Assembly: GCA_023250495.1 (NCBI GenBank)
Contig: JAHFAP010000013.1
Location: 1 to 28,226 of the forward strand
DNA length: 28,226 bases
From: Deltaproteobacteria bacterium
GTDB lineage: Bacteria; Desulfobacterota; Binatia; UBA9968
Direction: 5' to 3'
In this document: positions 15,328 through 23,594 of the stretch, in pieces
How positions within the stretch are numbered: position 1 is the first letter of the stretch
Layout of the letters: the number at the start of each line of letters is the position of its first letter
The notes under the pieces: generated by a model
What the model was told of the DNA's origin: nothing
Database searches by the model: none
The model's input: only the letters and a program-made list of their open reading frames with translations
Program-made: the position numbers and the translations under genes

Positions 15328-18042
15328 ATGGCGCATAGGAAAAAGTATGTTTACTTTTTTGGCGGAGGCAGGGCTGAGGGAAAGGCCGCGATGCGCGAGC
15401 TTCTCGGCGGTAAGGGAGCCGGGCTGCATGAGATGACACGGATCGGAGTTCCGGTCCCGCCCGGTTTTACCATCACCACTGAGGTTTGCACCTATTATTA
15501 CGCACACCGCCAGCAGTATCCGAAGGGATTGTCGGAAGGGGTCATGAAATCGCTCGGCCGGGTCGAGCGGATTATAGGGAGAAAGTTTGGCGACCCGGAC
15601 AATCCGTTGTTGGTCTCGGTTCGCTCCGGGGCGCGGGAATCAATGCCAGGGATGATGGACACGGTCTTAAACCTTGGCCTTAACGATGAGACGGTCCAGG
15701 GTCTGGTCCGGCGCACTCAGAATCCGCGTTTTGCCTATGATTCATACCGCCGTTTCGTGCAGATGTACGGCGACGTGGTCATGGGTCTCAAGCCAAAGGA
15801 TAAAAACGAGCGGGATCCGTTCGAGCGCATTCTTGAGCGGAAAAAAAAGGCACGCGGGGTCCATTTTGATACCGAGTTAACCGCGGACGACCTCAAAGCT
15901 CTCGTCATCGAATACAAGGCGGAGATCAAAAAGCGGCTCGGGAAAGATTTTCCTGATGACCCGAGAGAACAGCTCCGGGGCGCCATCGGAGCGGTATTCG
16001 GCTCATGGAACAATGACCGCGCCATTGCTTATCGCGAGCTTTACCACATTCCCCAGAACTGGGGGACTGCGGTCAACGTCCAGGCCATGGTCTTCGGCAA
16101 CATGGGCGATAATTGCGCCACTGGCGTGGCCTTCACGCGTGATCCTGCAACCGGGGAGAAACGCTTCTACGGCGAGTTTCTGATCAATGCCCAAGGCGAG
16201 GATGTGGTGGCCGGCATTCGCACGCCGCGACCCATTGCCGCGCTAAAGGAAGTCATGCCCAAAAGCTATGGCGCGCTCGAGCGCGTGTGTAAGCTCCTGG
16301 AGCGGCACTACAGCGAGATGCAGGACATCGAGTTCACGATTGAGGATAACCGGCTGTGGATGCTTCAGACGCGAACCGGGAAGCGGACCGGTTTTGCCGC
16401 TGTTCGGATTGCGGTCGATATGGTGGAGGAGAGGATCATCTCCAAGGAGCAGGCGCTGCTTCGCATCGAGCCCGACCAGCTCAATCAGCTTCTGCGTCCG
16501 ATCTTCGACCCGGCGGATAAGGAACGGGTGGGCCGGGAGGGACGGATCCTGGCTAAGGGACTTCCCGCCGGGCCCGGCGCGGCGACCGGCCGCGCGGTTT
16601 TTCACTCGGAGGACGCGGAGGCGTGGAAGAAAAAGGGAGAGCGGGTGATCCTTTGTCGCGTCGAGACCAGCCCGGATGACATCCGCGGCATGGATGCCGC
16701 CCAAGGGATCCTCACCGCTCGAGGAGGCATGACCTCGCACGCGGCCCTAGTTGCGCGCCAGATGGGAAAGGTGTGCGTAGTAGGCTGTGATGCGATCCAT
16801 GTCGACTATGCCCGGCGGGAGATGCGGGTGACGGATGCGGTCTTGAAAGAAGGAGATTGGATCTCGGTCGATGGCAGCACCGGCGAGGTGATTCGGGGCG
16901 AGATTCAAACCCTTCCCTCTGAGGTTCTCCAAGTCATTCTCGCGGAGACTTTAGATGACAAGCGATCGCGCGTATACCAGCAGTTTTCGAAGCTCATGAA
17001 ATGGGCGGATGGAGTACGGAAAATCGGGGTGCGGACGAACACGGACCAGCCAGACCAGGCCGAAGTGGCGGTCGCATTCGGCGCGGAGGGGATCGGACTG
17101 TGCCGCACGGAGCACATGTTCTTCGGCGGAGATCGAATCCGCGCAGTCCAGGAGATGATTCTCGCAGAGAACCTATCGGGGCGCCGGCAGGCGCTGGCGA
17201 AGCTCCTGCCGATGCAGAAAGAGGACTTCAAAGCCATTCTCGATATCATGGGAAATCTTCCAGTTACCATCCGTACTCTTGACCCTCCACTGCACGAGTT
17301 TCTGCCGAAGACAGAAGAAGAGATCGTCGAGCTCGCCGAGACTATGAAGGTGCCGGTTGCTGCGCTGAAGAGCAAAGTCGAAAGCTTACACGAGTTCAAC
17401 CCCATGCTGGGGCATCGGGGATGCCGTTTGGGTATCTCCTATCCAGAGATCACTGAGATGCAGGCAAGGGCCATCTTCGAGGCGGCCTGCGAGCTGCGCC
17501 GAGAGGGGAAAAATCCTTTTCCTGAAGTCATGATTCCTCTAGTTGGTACCCGCCAGGAGCTGCATCTGCAGCGTGAGATCGTCGAGCGGGCTGCCCATGA
17601 GGTGATGCAGGCTTTCGGGGTTAGGGTCCGCTATCTTGTGGGCACCATGATCGAGCTGCCACGCGCATGCCTCGTTGCAGATGAGATCGCCCGCGAAGCA
17701 GAATTCTTCTCTTTCGGAACCAACGATCTGACCCAAACCTGCCTCGGTCTATCGCGGGATGACGCAGGAAAGTTTCTGCCTAGCTACGTCTCACAGGGGA
17801 TCTTTCCCGAAGATCCGTTCGTGAGCATTGACCAAGAGGGCGTGGGTGAGTTGATGCGCATTGCCGTGGAAAAAGGGCGAGGGGTGCGGAGGGAGCTTGA
17901 AATCGGCATATGCGGTGAGCATGGGGGCGATCCGAGGTCTGTCGCCTTTTGCCACGAAGCCGGTTTAGACTATGTCAGTTGCTCCGCATATCGGGTTCCT
18001 ATAGCCAAGCTCGCGGCGGCCCAAGCTGCATTGCGGCGGTAG
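15328..18042 (+). CDS. ppdK: Pyruvate, phosphate dikinase
   Basis: PPDK interconverts pyruvate, ATP and phosphate with phosphoenolpyruvate, AMP and pyrophosphate, serving glycolysis or gluconeogenesis. From ATG 15328 the protein has 904 residues (family about 875-900). Seen in order: KYVYFFGGG and LGGKGAGLHEMTRIGVPVPPGFTI in the ATP-grasp domain, VSVRSGARESMPGMMDTVLNLG, the phosphohistidine segment GGMTSHAALVARQMGKVCV with His471, and the PEP/pyruvate barrel with GLCRTEHMFF, GHRGCRLGI, and Cys862 in GICGEHGGDP. The start is decided by GAGGAGAGGAAAG immediately upstream (15315-15327); a longer frame opens at GTG 15265 without such a site. It is probably co-transcribed with recO. Confidence 0.97.
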   Translation: MAHRKKYVYFFGGGRAEGKAAMRELLGGKGAGLHEMTRIGVPVPPGFTITTEVCTYYYAHRQQYPKGLSEGVMKSLGRVERIIGRKFGDPDNPLLVSVRSGARESMPGMMDTVLNLGLNDETVQGLVRRTQNPRFAYDSYRRFVQMYGDVVMGLKPKDKNERDPFERILERKKKARGVHFDTELTADDLKALVIEYKAEIKKRLGKDFPDDPREQLRGAIGAVFGSWNNDRAIAYRELYHIPQNWGTAVNVQAMVFGNMGDNCATGVAFTRDPATGEKRFYGEFLINAQGEDVVAGIRTPRPIAALKEVMPKSYGALERVCKLLERHYSEMQDIEFTIEDNRLWMLQTRTGKRTGFAAVRIAVDMVEERIISKEQALLRIEPDQLNQLLRPIFDPADKERVGREGRILAKGLPAGPGAATGRAVFHSEDAEAWKKKGERVILCRVETSPDDIRGMDAAQGILTARGGMTSHAALVARQMGKVCVVGCDAIHVDYARREMRVTDAVLKEGDWISVDGSTGEVIRGEIQTLPSEVLQVILAETLDDKRSRVYQQFSKLMKWADGVRKIGVRTNTDQPDQAEVAVAFGAEGIGLCRTEHMFFGGDRIRAVQEMILAENLSGRRQALAKLLPMQKEDFKAILDIMGNLPVTIRTLDPPLHEFLPKTEEEIVELAETMKVPVAALKSKVESLHEFNPMLGHRGCRLGISYPEITEMQARAIFEAACELRREGKNPFPEVMIPLVGTRQELHLQREIVERAAHEVMQAFGVRVRYLVGTMIELPRACLVADEIAREAEFFSFGTNDLTQTCLGLSRDDAGKFLPSYVSQGIFPEDPFVSIDQEGVGELMRIAVEKGRGVRRELEIGICGEHGGDPRSVAFCHEAGLDYVSCSAYRVPIAKLAAAQAALRR

Positions 18043-18072
18043 AACCGGCAAAATTACGTCATTCCAGACGGC

Positions 18073-18126
18073 CAATTTCCAAAAGTTGGCGAGTTGCCGT
18101 AGAGAGTTGCCAAGCGGTGGAAATTG
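18073..18126. repeat. 9-bp inverted repeat reaching the pilB -35 box
   Basis: CAATTTCCA (18073-18081) and TGGAAATTG (18118-18126) are a perfect inverted pair, 36 nt apart. The right arm overlaps the first bases of the -35 box (18124-18129), as expected of an operator or looping site. Between them GAGTTGCC occurs twice (18091-18098, 18104-18111). Confidence 0.45.
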
Positions 18127-18170
18127 ACAATAACGGTCATTTCTAGGATAATTGATCTTTGACCGCTTGG
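18110..18170. repeat. 9-bp inverted repeat bracketing the pilB promoter
   Basis: CCAAGCGGT (18110-18118) and ACCGCTTGG (18162-18170) are perfect inverted copies, 43 nt apart, lying just upstream of the -35 box and just past the predicted transcription start. The right arm ends 7 nt before the pilB ATG, so it could also act in the mRNA leader. Confidence 0.45.
18124..18152 (+). promoter_or_regulatory. Sigma-70-type promoter of pilB
   Basis: TTGACA (18124-18129), a 17-nt spacer and GATAAT (18147-18152): eleven of twelve consensus positions with optimal spacing. The predicted start is near 18159, giving a leader of about 20 nt with GGAAAG (18169-18174) as ribosome binding site. Confidence 0.75.
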
Positions 18171-18177
18171 AAAGTTT

Positions 18178-19905
18178 ATGGAACCTCGCCTAGGTGAGCT
18201 ATTGGTCCGGGGCGGCGTGGTCACCCGGGAACAACTCAACGAGGCCCTGAAAAAAGAGCAAGACAATGGCTCAAACGTCATTCAGGAGTTGGTTCGCCTT
18301 GGCTTTACGACTGAGGACCACCTCACCCAATTCCTCGCCACGCAGTTCGGTATCGAAAGGGTTTCCCTCGAAAGCGCTGAGATAACGCAGGCGGTTTTCG
18401 ATCTGGTCCCGACTGAACTCATCCAGAAGCACCAGATCGTTCCGCTGAAGCTTTTGGGCTCCACCCTGACCGTGGCGACGGCCGACCCGACCAATCTCAT
18501 CGCGATCAACGAGATTCAATTCATCACCGGCTACGGTGTCCGGCCGGTCCTCGCCTCCGCTTCCGAAATCACGAAGATTCTCGAGCGCCGCCACGGCAAA
18601 GTCAGCTACGACGAAGTTTTCAAAAAGTTTGGCCAGAGCGAGATGGAGGTCGTCCGCGGGGAGGAGGAGATCAACCTCCAAGAACTCCAACAGGCCACCC
18701 AGGAAGCGCCCCTCGTTACCCTGGTGAATGCGATCTTCGCCGATGCGGCAAAGCGCGGCGCCAGCGACATTCATTTCGAGCCCTATGAAAAGGTCTTCCG
18801 TGTGAGGTTTCGGATTGATGGGATGTTGCACGAGATCATGGAGCCGCCGCAGAAATTGAAGAACGCCATGATCTCGCGCATTAAGGTCATGGCCAACCTG
18901 GACATTGCCGAGAGAAGGCTCACTCAAGATGGCCGGATCAAGCTCAAGACGGGGCACGGGCAAGAGCTGGATATCCGGGTCTCTGTCCTGCCGGCGCTCT
19001 TCGGCGAGAAGACCGTCATGCGGCTGTTGGACAAGTCGAACCTGGAGTTGGATATGTTGAAGCTCGGCTTCGATGCGCAAAGTCTCAAAGGCTTTAAGGA
19101 AGCGATGTATAAGCCCTATGGGATGATTCTCATCACCGGCCCGACGGGCAGTGGTAAGTCAACCACGCTTTACTCTGCCCTTTCAGAGCTCAACAAGCCT
19201 GATGTGAATATCTCCACGGCCGAAGACCCGGTGGAGTACAGCATCATGGGGATCAATCAGGTGCAGGTCCGGGATGATATCGGGCTGAATTTCGCGAGCT
19301 GCCTTCGCTCTTTTCTGCGTCAAGACCCGGACATCATCATGGTGGGAGAAATCCGCGACCTCGAGACGGCTCAAATCGCCGTCAAGGCAGCCCTTACCGG
19401 ACACTTGGTCTTGAGTACGCTCCATACCAATGACGCCCCTTCGACGGTAGACCGGCTCATCAACATGGGCCTGGAGCCTTTTCTACTTACTTCTTCCATT
19501 AATCTTATCGTGGCGCAACGGTTGGTGCGCAAGATTTGTACTAACTGTAAGACCCCTGTAGAAGTCAGTGCCGACGCCCTGATCAACATCGGTGTCGACC
19601 CGGCGGAGGTGGCCACGGGATTTCCCACCTTCCGCGGGCAGGGTTGCGCGAACTGCAACCAGACCGGATATAAGGGCCGCGTGGCGATCTACGAGGTGAT
19701 GGTTATGCATGAGGCCCTGAAGGAGATAATTCTGCGAGGGGCGTCTGCGGCTGATCTGAAGCGGGAAGCGGTCAAGTTGGGAATGAAAACTCTCAGATTG
19801 AGCGCCATCAAGAAGGTCCGCGAGGGACTTACAACCATCGAGGAAACAGTTCGAGTCACTGATTCGGATCGAGGATTTGGCTCTGTTTTTTCTTTAGGCA
19901 CCTAA
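18178..19905 (+). CDS. pilB: Type IV pilus assembly ATPase PilB
   Basis: PilB is the cytoplasmic hexameric ATPase that powers pilin polymerisation. The 575-residue protein carries an N-terminal MshEN/GspII-E domain (MEPRLGELLVRGGVVTREQLNEAL), then SDIHFEPYEKVFRVRFRIDGML, Walker A GPTGSGKST (G321 onward), the Asp-box region EDPVEYSIMGINQVQV, Walker B DPDIIMVGEIRD, the His box VLSTLHTNDAPST, and a tetracysteine zinc site (CTNC and CANC) that marks assembly ATPases and is absent from PilT. It heads pilB-pilC-regulator-pilA behind its own strong promoter; pilC follows after 71 nt. No pilT lies in the locus. Confidence 0.95.
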   Translation: MEPRLGELLVRGGVVTREQLNEALKKEQDNGSNVIQELVRLGFTTEDHLTQFLATQFGIERVSLESAEITQAVFDLVPTELIQKHQIVPLKLLGSTLTVATADPTNLIAINEIQFITGYGVRPVLASASEITKILERRHGKVSYDEVFKKFGQSEMEVVRGEEEINLQELQQATQEAPLVTLVNAIFADAAKRGASDIHFEPYEKVFRVRFRIDGMLHEIMEPPQKLKNAMISRIKVMANLDIAERRLTQDGRIKLKTGHGQELDIRVSVLPALFGEKTVMRLLDKSNLELDMLKLGFDAQSLKGFKEAMYKPYGMILITGPTGSGKSTTLYSALSELNKPDVNISTAEDPVEYSIMGINQVQVRDDIGLNFASCLRSFLRQDPDIIMVGEIRDLETAQIAVKAALTGHLVLSTLHTNDAPSTVDRLINMGLEPFLLTSSINLIVAQRLVRKICTNCKTPVEVSADALINIGVDPAEVATGFPTFRGQGCANCNQTGYKGRVAIYEVMVMHEALKEIILRGASAADLKREAVKLGMKTLRLSAIKKVREGLTTIEETVRVTDSDRGFGSVFSLGT

Positions 19906-19976
19906 TGCCAGTTTCAGGGTGCGCGATGAAGGTTAGTGTGCTTGGCGGTCAAAAGGATTCTTAATCGGGAGACGCT

Positions 19977-21194
19977 ATGCCAGTTTTTGTCTGGGAAGGA
20001 AGAACCACACAGGGAAAGGTCCTCAAGGGTGAGATGGAGGCGCAAAACCAACAGGCCGTCTTCGCCCGTTTAAGGAGCCAGAGGATTCAGCCGATGCCCA
20101 CACGGGTGCGGGAGAAGGGAAAGGGGCTTGATAGGGAGATCACGCTTCCGGGCTTGAGGTCGAAGATCAAGCCTCACGACGTGATGATATTTACCCGGCA
20201 GTTCGCCACCATGATCGACGCGGGTCTGCCGATCGTCCAAGGCCTCGACATACTGACCCAGCAAACCGACAATAAGCTCTTCAGAAACACCATCCGAACA
20301 ATCAAGCAGGACGTCGAGGGAGGTTCTACGCTAGCTGAGGCTCTGAAGAAGCACCCCAAGGTCTTTGATGACCTTTACGTCAACATGGTTGCAGCCGGAG
20401 AGATAGGAGGTGTCTTGAACACTATCCTGAACCGGATCGCTCTGTTTATTGAAAAGGCGACCAAGCTCAAGCGAAAGGTTAAGGGGGCGATGATCTATCC
20501 GGCGACGATCGTCGTGGTGGCGGTGGTGGTGGTTAGTATCTTGCTCCTCTTTGTGATCCCGGTCTTTGGCGAGCTTTATGGCAGCATGGGGAAGGCGCTC
20601 CCGCTACCGACGCAGATAACAATCAACGTCAGCAATTGGTTTCGCGCCTACTTCTTCTATATTTTCGCCCTCATCGCCGCGCTCGCGGTCGCCGTGCGCA
20701 TGTACTATAAAACGGAGAACGGGAGACTGGTGATCGATCGTCTCATGCTCAGGCTTCCGGTCGTAGGGGACCTGATCCGTAAGGTTGCGGTGGCTCGTTT
20801 TTCCCAGAATATGTCGGTCTTGCTCACCTCCGGCGTGCCTATCCTCGATGGGCTCGCTATTACGGCGAAGACGGCTGGGAACAAGGTCGTTGAGCAAGCG
20901 GTCATGAAGTGTCGCGTCAGCATCAGTCAGGGCAAGACCGTGGCAGAGCCGATGGCGGAGAGCAAGATCTTTCCCCCGATGGTCTGCCAGATGGTTGCTA
21001 TCGGCGAGAACACAGGGTCCCTGGATTCGCTGCTCAAGAAGGTGGGCGATTTTTACGAGGACGAGGTGGATGACGCGGTGGCCAACCTGACGTCTCTTAT
21101 GGAGCCTATAATCATGATTGTTTTGGGGGTTATCATCGGAGGGTTGGTGATATCGATGTATCTTCCGATCTTCCAATTGGGCTCCCTGGTCTGA
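19977..21194 (+). CDS. pilC: Type IV pilus inner-membrane platform protein PilC
   Basis: PilC/GspF family inner-membrane platform, 405 residues, the usual length. It starts MPVFVWEGRTTQGKVLKGEM, has the first GspF domain with FTRQFATMIDAGLPIVQGLDIL, membrane segments near residues 170-195 (MIYPATIVVVAVVVVSILLL) and 220-240, a second GspF repeat with FSQNMSVLLTSGVPILDGLAI, and a C-terminal membrane helix ending ISMYLPIFQLGSLV. GGGAG precedes the ATG. Its stop is 6 nt before the TTG start of the fused regulator, so the two are probably coupled. Confidence 0.95.
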   Translation: MPVFVWEGRTTQGKVLKGEMEAQNQQAVFARLRSQRIQPMPTRVREKGKGLDREITLPGLRSKIKPHDVMIFTRQFATMIDAGLPIVQGLDILTQQTDNKLFRNTIRTIKQDVEGGSTLAEALKKHPKVFDDLYVNMVAAGEIGGVLNTILNRIALFIEKATKLKRKVKGAMIYPATIVVVAVVVVSILLLFVIPVFGELYGSMGKALPLPTQITINVSNWFRAYFFYIFALIAALAVAVRMYYKTENGRLVIDRLMLRLPVVGDLIRKVAVARFSQNMSVLLTSGVPILDGLAITAKTAGNKVVEQAVMKCRVSISQGKTVAEPMAESKIFPPMVCQMVAIGENTGSLDSLLKKVGDFYEDEVDDAVANLTSLMEPIIMIVLGVIIGGLVISMYLPIFQLGSLV

Positions 21195-21200
21195 TCGACA

Positions 21201-23243
21201 TTGAACGAGGAAAAAAGAGCGCTTATCAGAAAAATTAAGTGGCTGCTCTTTCTCAGGGTAGTCATTCTCTCCTTTTTCTTGGGCGCCGCCGCGCTCTTGC
21301 ATCTCTTCAAAGGCGGAGACCCCGGGCTGTTCCGCTACCTTCAGTTTCCCCTGATCGCTGCCTACGTGATCTCCATAGTATCAGCCCTCGTTCTTCGCTG
21401 GGTTCAGAACCCGGTTCTTTTTGCCCACGCTCAGATCGATTTCGACGTTTTGCTGGTTACCGGAATCGTCTTGATTACGGGCGATATCGAAAGTCCGTTT
21501 GCCTTTCTCTACAACCTGGCCATCGTCAACGGCGCGATCTTACTGTTTTTCCGCGGCGCGTTTATCACGGCGGGTTTCTCCAGCTTTTGCTACAGCGCGC
21601 TCCTGTTGTGGAGCCACTACAGCCGCGCCGGTGACGGCCTTGCCGCGGCTGGGCAAGTGGTTGCGAATCTGATGCTCAACGTGCCGGCCTTTTTTGTTAT
21701 TGCGTACCTGAGCGGACTCCTCGCGCGCAAGGTTTATGAGGCGGAGCGGCTCCTCAAAGAGAAGCAAAAAGACTACCTCGACCTTGAGGCCTTGAAGGAC
21801 GCCCTGATTCAGGGGGTGGGGAGCGGCGTAGCCATTACTGATATCAAGGGACAGGTCAACTACTTCAATCCACGAGCCCAGGCGCTCACCTCGCTACAGG
21901 AGGCGGCGGTGAAGGGAAAGAAGCTCGCCGATATCTTTCCTGGCCTCACCTGCAACTTTGATGGAGTCTCCGAGGCCAAGAGGATCGTCGTAGATGAATT
22001 TCCGTTTACCGATGCGCAGAAGGGCAACATCCATTTGAGGCTAACGCTTGCGCCGCTTAACGACCCGAGCGAGCAGCCGATCGGCTTTGTCTGCATCTTT
22101 GAGGACGTCACGAAGCGAAAAGAGCTGGAGGAAAAGGTTCGCCTGGGAGACGAGATACGCAAGGCCAGGGAGCACGGACTGCGTGGCGATGAAGGCGACG
22201 CGGCCACGTCCAGCTTTCAGTTTGATGGTGTGGTGGGGCGAGGGGGCGGTGTGGAGAATATTTACCGCCTCGTCCAAAAGGTTGCAGCTACAACCACCAA
22301 CGTCCTGATCGCTGGTGACAGTGGAACCGGCAAGGAGCTGGTGGCGCGGGCCATACACTCTAATGGGCCACGGAAGGAGCGACCCTTTGTGCCCGTCAAC
22401 TGCGGGGCTATTCCTGAGAATCTGATTGAAAGTGAGCTTTTCGGTCACGTACGCGGCGCCTTCACGGGGGCCGTTTCTGATCATCCGGGGCTGTTCAAAC
22501 AGGCTGACGGTGGGACGATCTTCCTGGACGAAGTGGGGGAGTTGCCTCTTCACCTGCAGGTTAAGCTGCTCCGGGTGCTGCAAGAGAAGGCCTTCACTCC
22601 GGTCGGGGGAAGTAAGCAGATCAAGGTTGATGTCCGCGTGATCTCCGCCTCCAACAAGGACCTCCGGCAGGAGGTGGAAAAGGGTCGCTTTCGTGAGGAC
22701 CTGTTCTATCGGCTCAACGTGGTCCAAATCACCCTTCCTCCCTTGCGCAACAGAAAAGAGGATATACCTTCGCTGGTCCACTTTTTTGTGGAAAAATTCG
22801 CTACGGTCCAGGGTAAGAAGGTCGAAGAAATTTCGAGCGAGGCCTTAATGGAGCTTATGAGCTACAACTATCCGGGAAACATCCGTGAGTTGGAAAATAT
22901 CATTGAGCATTCAGTGGCGGTCACTGGCAGGAACATCATCACCGAGGAGGACCTGCCTCCCTATATCCGTGGAGTTCCCATTTCCGAAGAGGTCAAGCTC
23001 TTCGAAAGGACAGCTCCTGGCGGAGCCGATACATTCTTTAACAGAGCAATTTCATTGGATGACGAGCTGGCAACCCACGAGAAGTGTCTCCTTCTGGGTG
23101 CGCTAAAAAGGGCTAACGGGGTACAAAAGAGAGCAGCCGAGCTTTTGGGGATCAACTACAGATCTTTCCGGCATAGACTGGAAAAATATAGCCTGCTAGG
23201 TATGAAAAGCCAGCCAGAGGCAGAGGAGCAAAGCTCCGAGTGA
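21201..23243 (+). CDS. Membrane-bound sigma-54 activator: PilS-like sensor fused to PilR-like AAA+/HTH, without kinase or receiver
   Basis: One uninterrupted 680-residue frame. Residues 1-180 have about six hydrophobic helices beginning IRKIKWLLFLRVVILSFFLG, as in PilS. A short amphipathic helix leads to a PAS-like domain (about 195-310, ALIQGVGSGVAITDIKGQVNYFN). A charged linker (about 310-340) joins it to an AAA+ domain with Walker A GDSGTGKE (372-379), the sigma-54 contact loop GAFTGA (419-424) and Walker B GGTIFLDE (437-444). The chain ends in a Fis-type HTH (about 636-663, ANGVQKRAAELLGINYRSFRHRLEKY). There is no HisKA H-box, no HATPase N/G boxes and no receiver with phosphoacceptor Asp. 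The start is TTG, 6 nt after pilC, without a clear ribosome binding site; no in-frame ATG lies near the first helix. Its place between pilC and pilA is where pilS-pilR stand in Geobacter-type loci. It should activate sigma-54 transcription, probably of the pilin gene, in direct response to a membrane or PAS signal. Confidence 0.9.
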   Translation: MNEEKRALIRKIKWLLFLRVVILSFFLGAAALLHLFKGGDPGLFRYLQFPLIAAYVISIVSALVLRWVQNPVLFAHAQIDFDVLLVTGIVLITGDIESPFAFLYNLAIVNGAILLFFRGAFITAGFSSFCYSALLLWSHYSRAGDGLAAAGQVVANLMLNVPAFFVIAYLSGLLARKVYEAERLLKEKQKDYLDLEALKDALIQGVGSGVAITDIKGQVNYFNPRAQALTSLQEAAVKGKKLADIFPGLTCNFDGVSEAKRIVVDEFPFTDAQKGNIHLRLTLAPLNDPSEQPIGFVCIFEDVTKRKELEEKVRLGDEIRKAREHGLRGDEGDAATSSFQFDGVVGRGGGVENIYRLVQKVAATTTNVLIAGDSGTGKELVARAIHSNGPRKERPFVPVNCGAIPENLIESELFGHVRGAFTGAVSDHPGLFKQADGGTIFLDEVGELPLHLQVKLLRVLQEKAFTPVGGSKQIKVDVRVISASNKDLRQEVEKGRFREDLFYRLNVVQITLPPLRNRKEDIPSLVHFFVEKFATVQGKKVEEISSEALMELMSYNYPGNIRELENIIEHSVAVTGRNIITEEDLPPYIRGVPISEEVKLFERTAPGGADTFFNRAISLDDELATHEKCLLLGALKRANGVQKRAAELLGINYRSFRHRLEKYSLLGMKSQPEAEEQSSE

Positions 23244-23594
23244 CGTTTTTCGTTAACCGAGCAACCACGTTTTTTTGTTACATTTTTTGAAGTCACCGCT
23301 ATTTGTCATTGCCGGAAAAGGGTCCAGTTTCGGGACAATATCGACAAGCAGCGATTTTTTTTGAGTTTTTTCCTATTGCACCACCAGTGGGTTCTGCCTT
23401 TTTGCTCCGCGAAAGGACCGGAGAGTTCCAGCCGAAAATGGCCTTGGTTTTGCTGTTCTCCCAAAGCATGGCCCTTCACGTTCAAAACATGGAAGAAGGA
23501 GGTGGTCAAAAGCTGTTGCCACGCGGACGCGGTCGGGACAAGGAGTTGGACAAGATCACAAACAGACAAACCAAAGGAGAAAGGAGCAAGATAG
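23244..23594 (+). promoter_or_regulatory. Long pilin leader region (no gene) with candidate activator sites
   Basis: This 351-nt stretch before the pilin gene holds no convincing coding frame. The first part is rich in T-runs (23271-23289, 23354-23371), consistent with bendable or melting-prone DNA. TGTC at 23304-23307 and a tandem GACA-N5-GACA (23334-23346) match the short TGTC core reported for Pseudomonas PilR sites and lie about 95-135 nt upstream of the sigma-54 element, a normal distance for an enhancer-binding protein. The site reading is inference. Confidence 0.4.
23439..23454 (+). promoter_or_regulatory. Candidate sigma-54 promoter of the pilin gene
   Basis: TGGCCTTGGTTTTGCT has the -24 GG (23440-23441) and the -12 GC (23452-23453) separated by the required 10 nt, with TGGC and TTGCT both matching the TGGCAC-N5-TTGCW consensus in their key bases. 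The predicted start is near 23465, giving a leader of about 130 nt. A GAFTGA-bearing activator is encoded immediately upstream. Confidence 0.65.

Noticed and set aside
18071..18112. Sigma-54 promoter in front of pilB (TTGGCGAGTTGCC)
   Set aside because: The GG/GC spacing does not fit, and a much better sigma-70 promoter lies downstream.
18271..19080. Minus-strand open frame of 269 codons opposite pilB
   Set aside because: Antisense shadow of the conserved PilB N-terminal half, with Asp/Leu/Arg-biased composition and no family resemblance.
20604..21302. Minus-strand open frame of 232 codons opposite pilC
   Set aside because: It lies opposite the well-conserved pilC and the start of the fused regulator, is His/Arg-rich and has no recognisable motif.
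22041..22781. Minus-strand open frame of 246 codons opposite the AAA+ domain
   Set aside because: It mirrors the highly conserved sigma-54 AAA+ coding sequence; no motif, and codon use fits the plus strand.
23495..23524. Second sigma-54-like match, TGGTCAAAAGCTGTTGCC
   Set aside because: The GG to GC spacing is 12 nt rather than the required 10.
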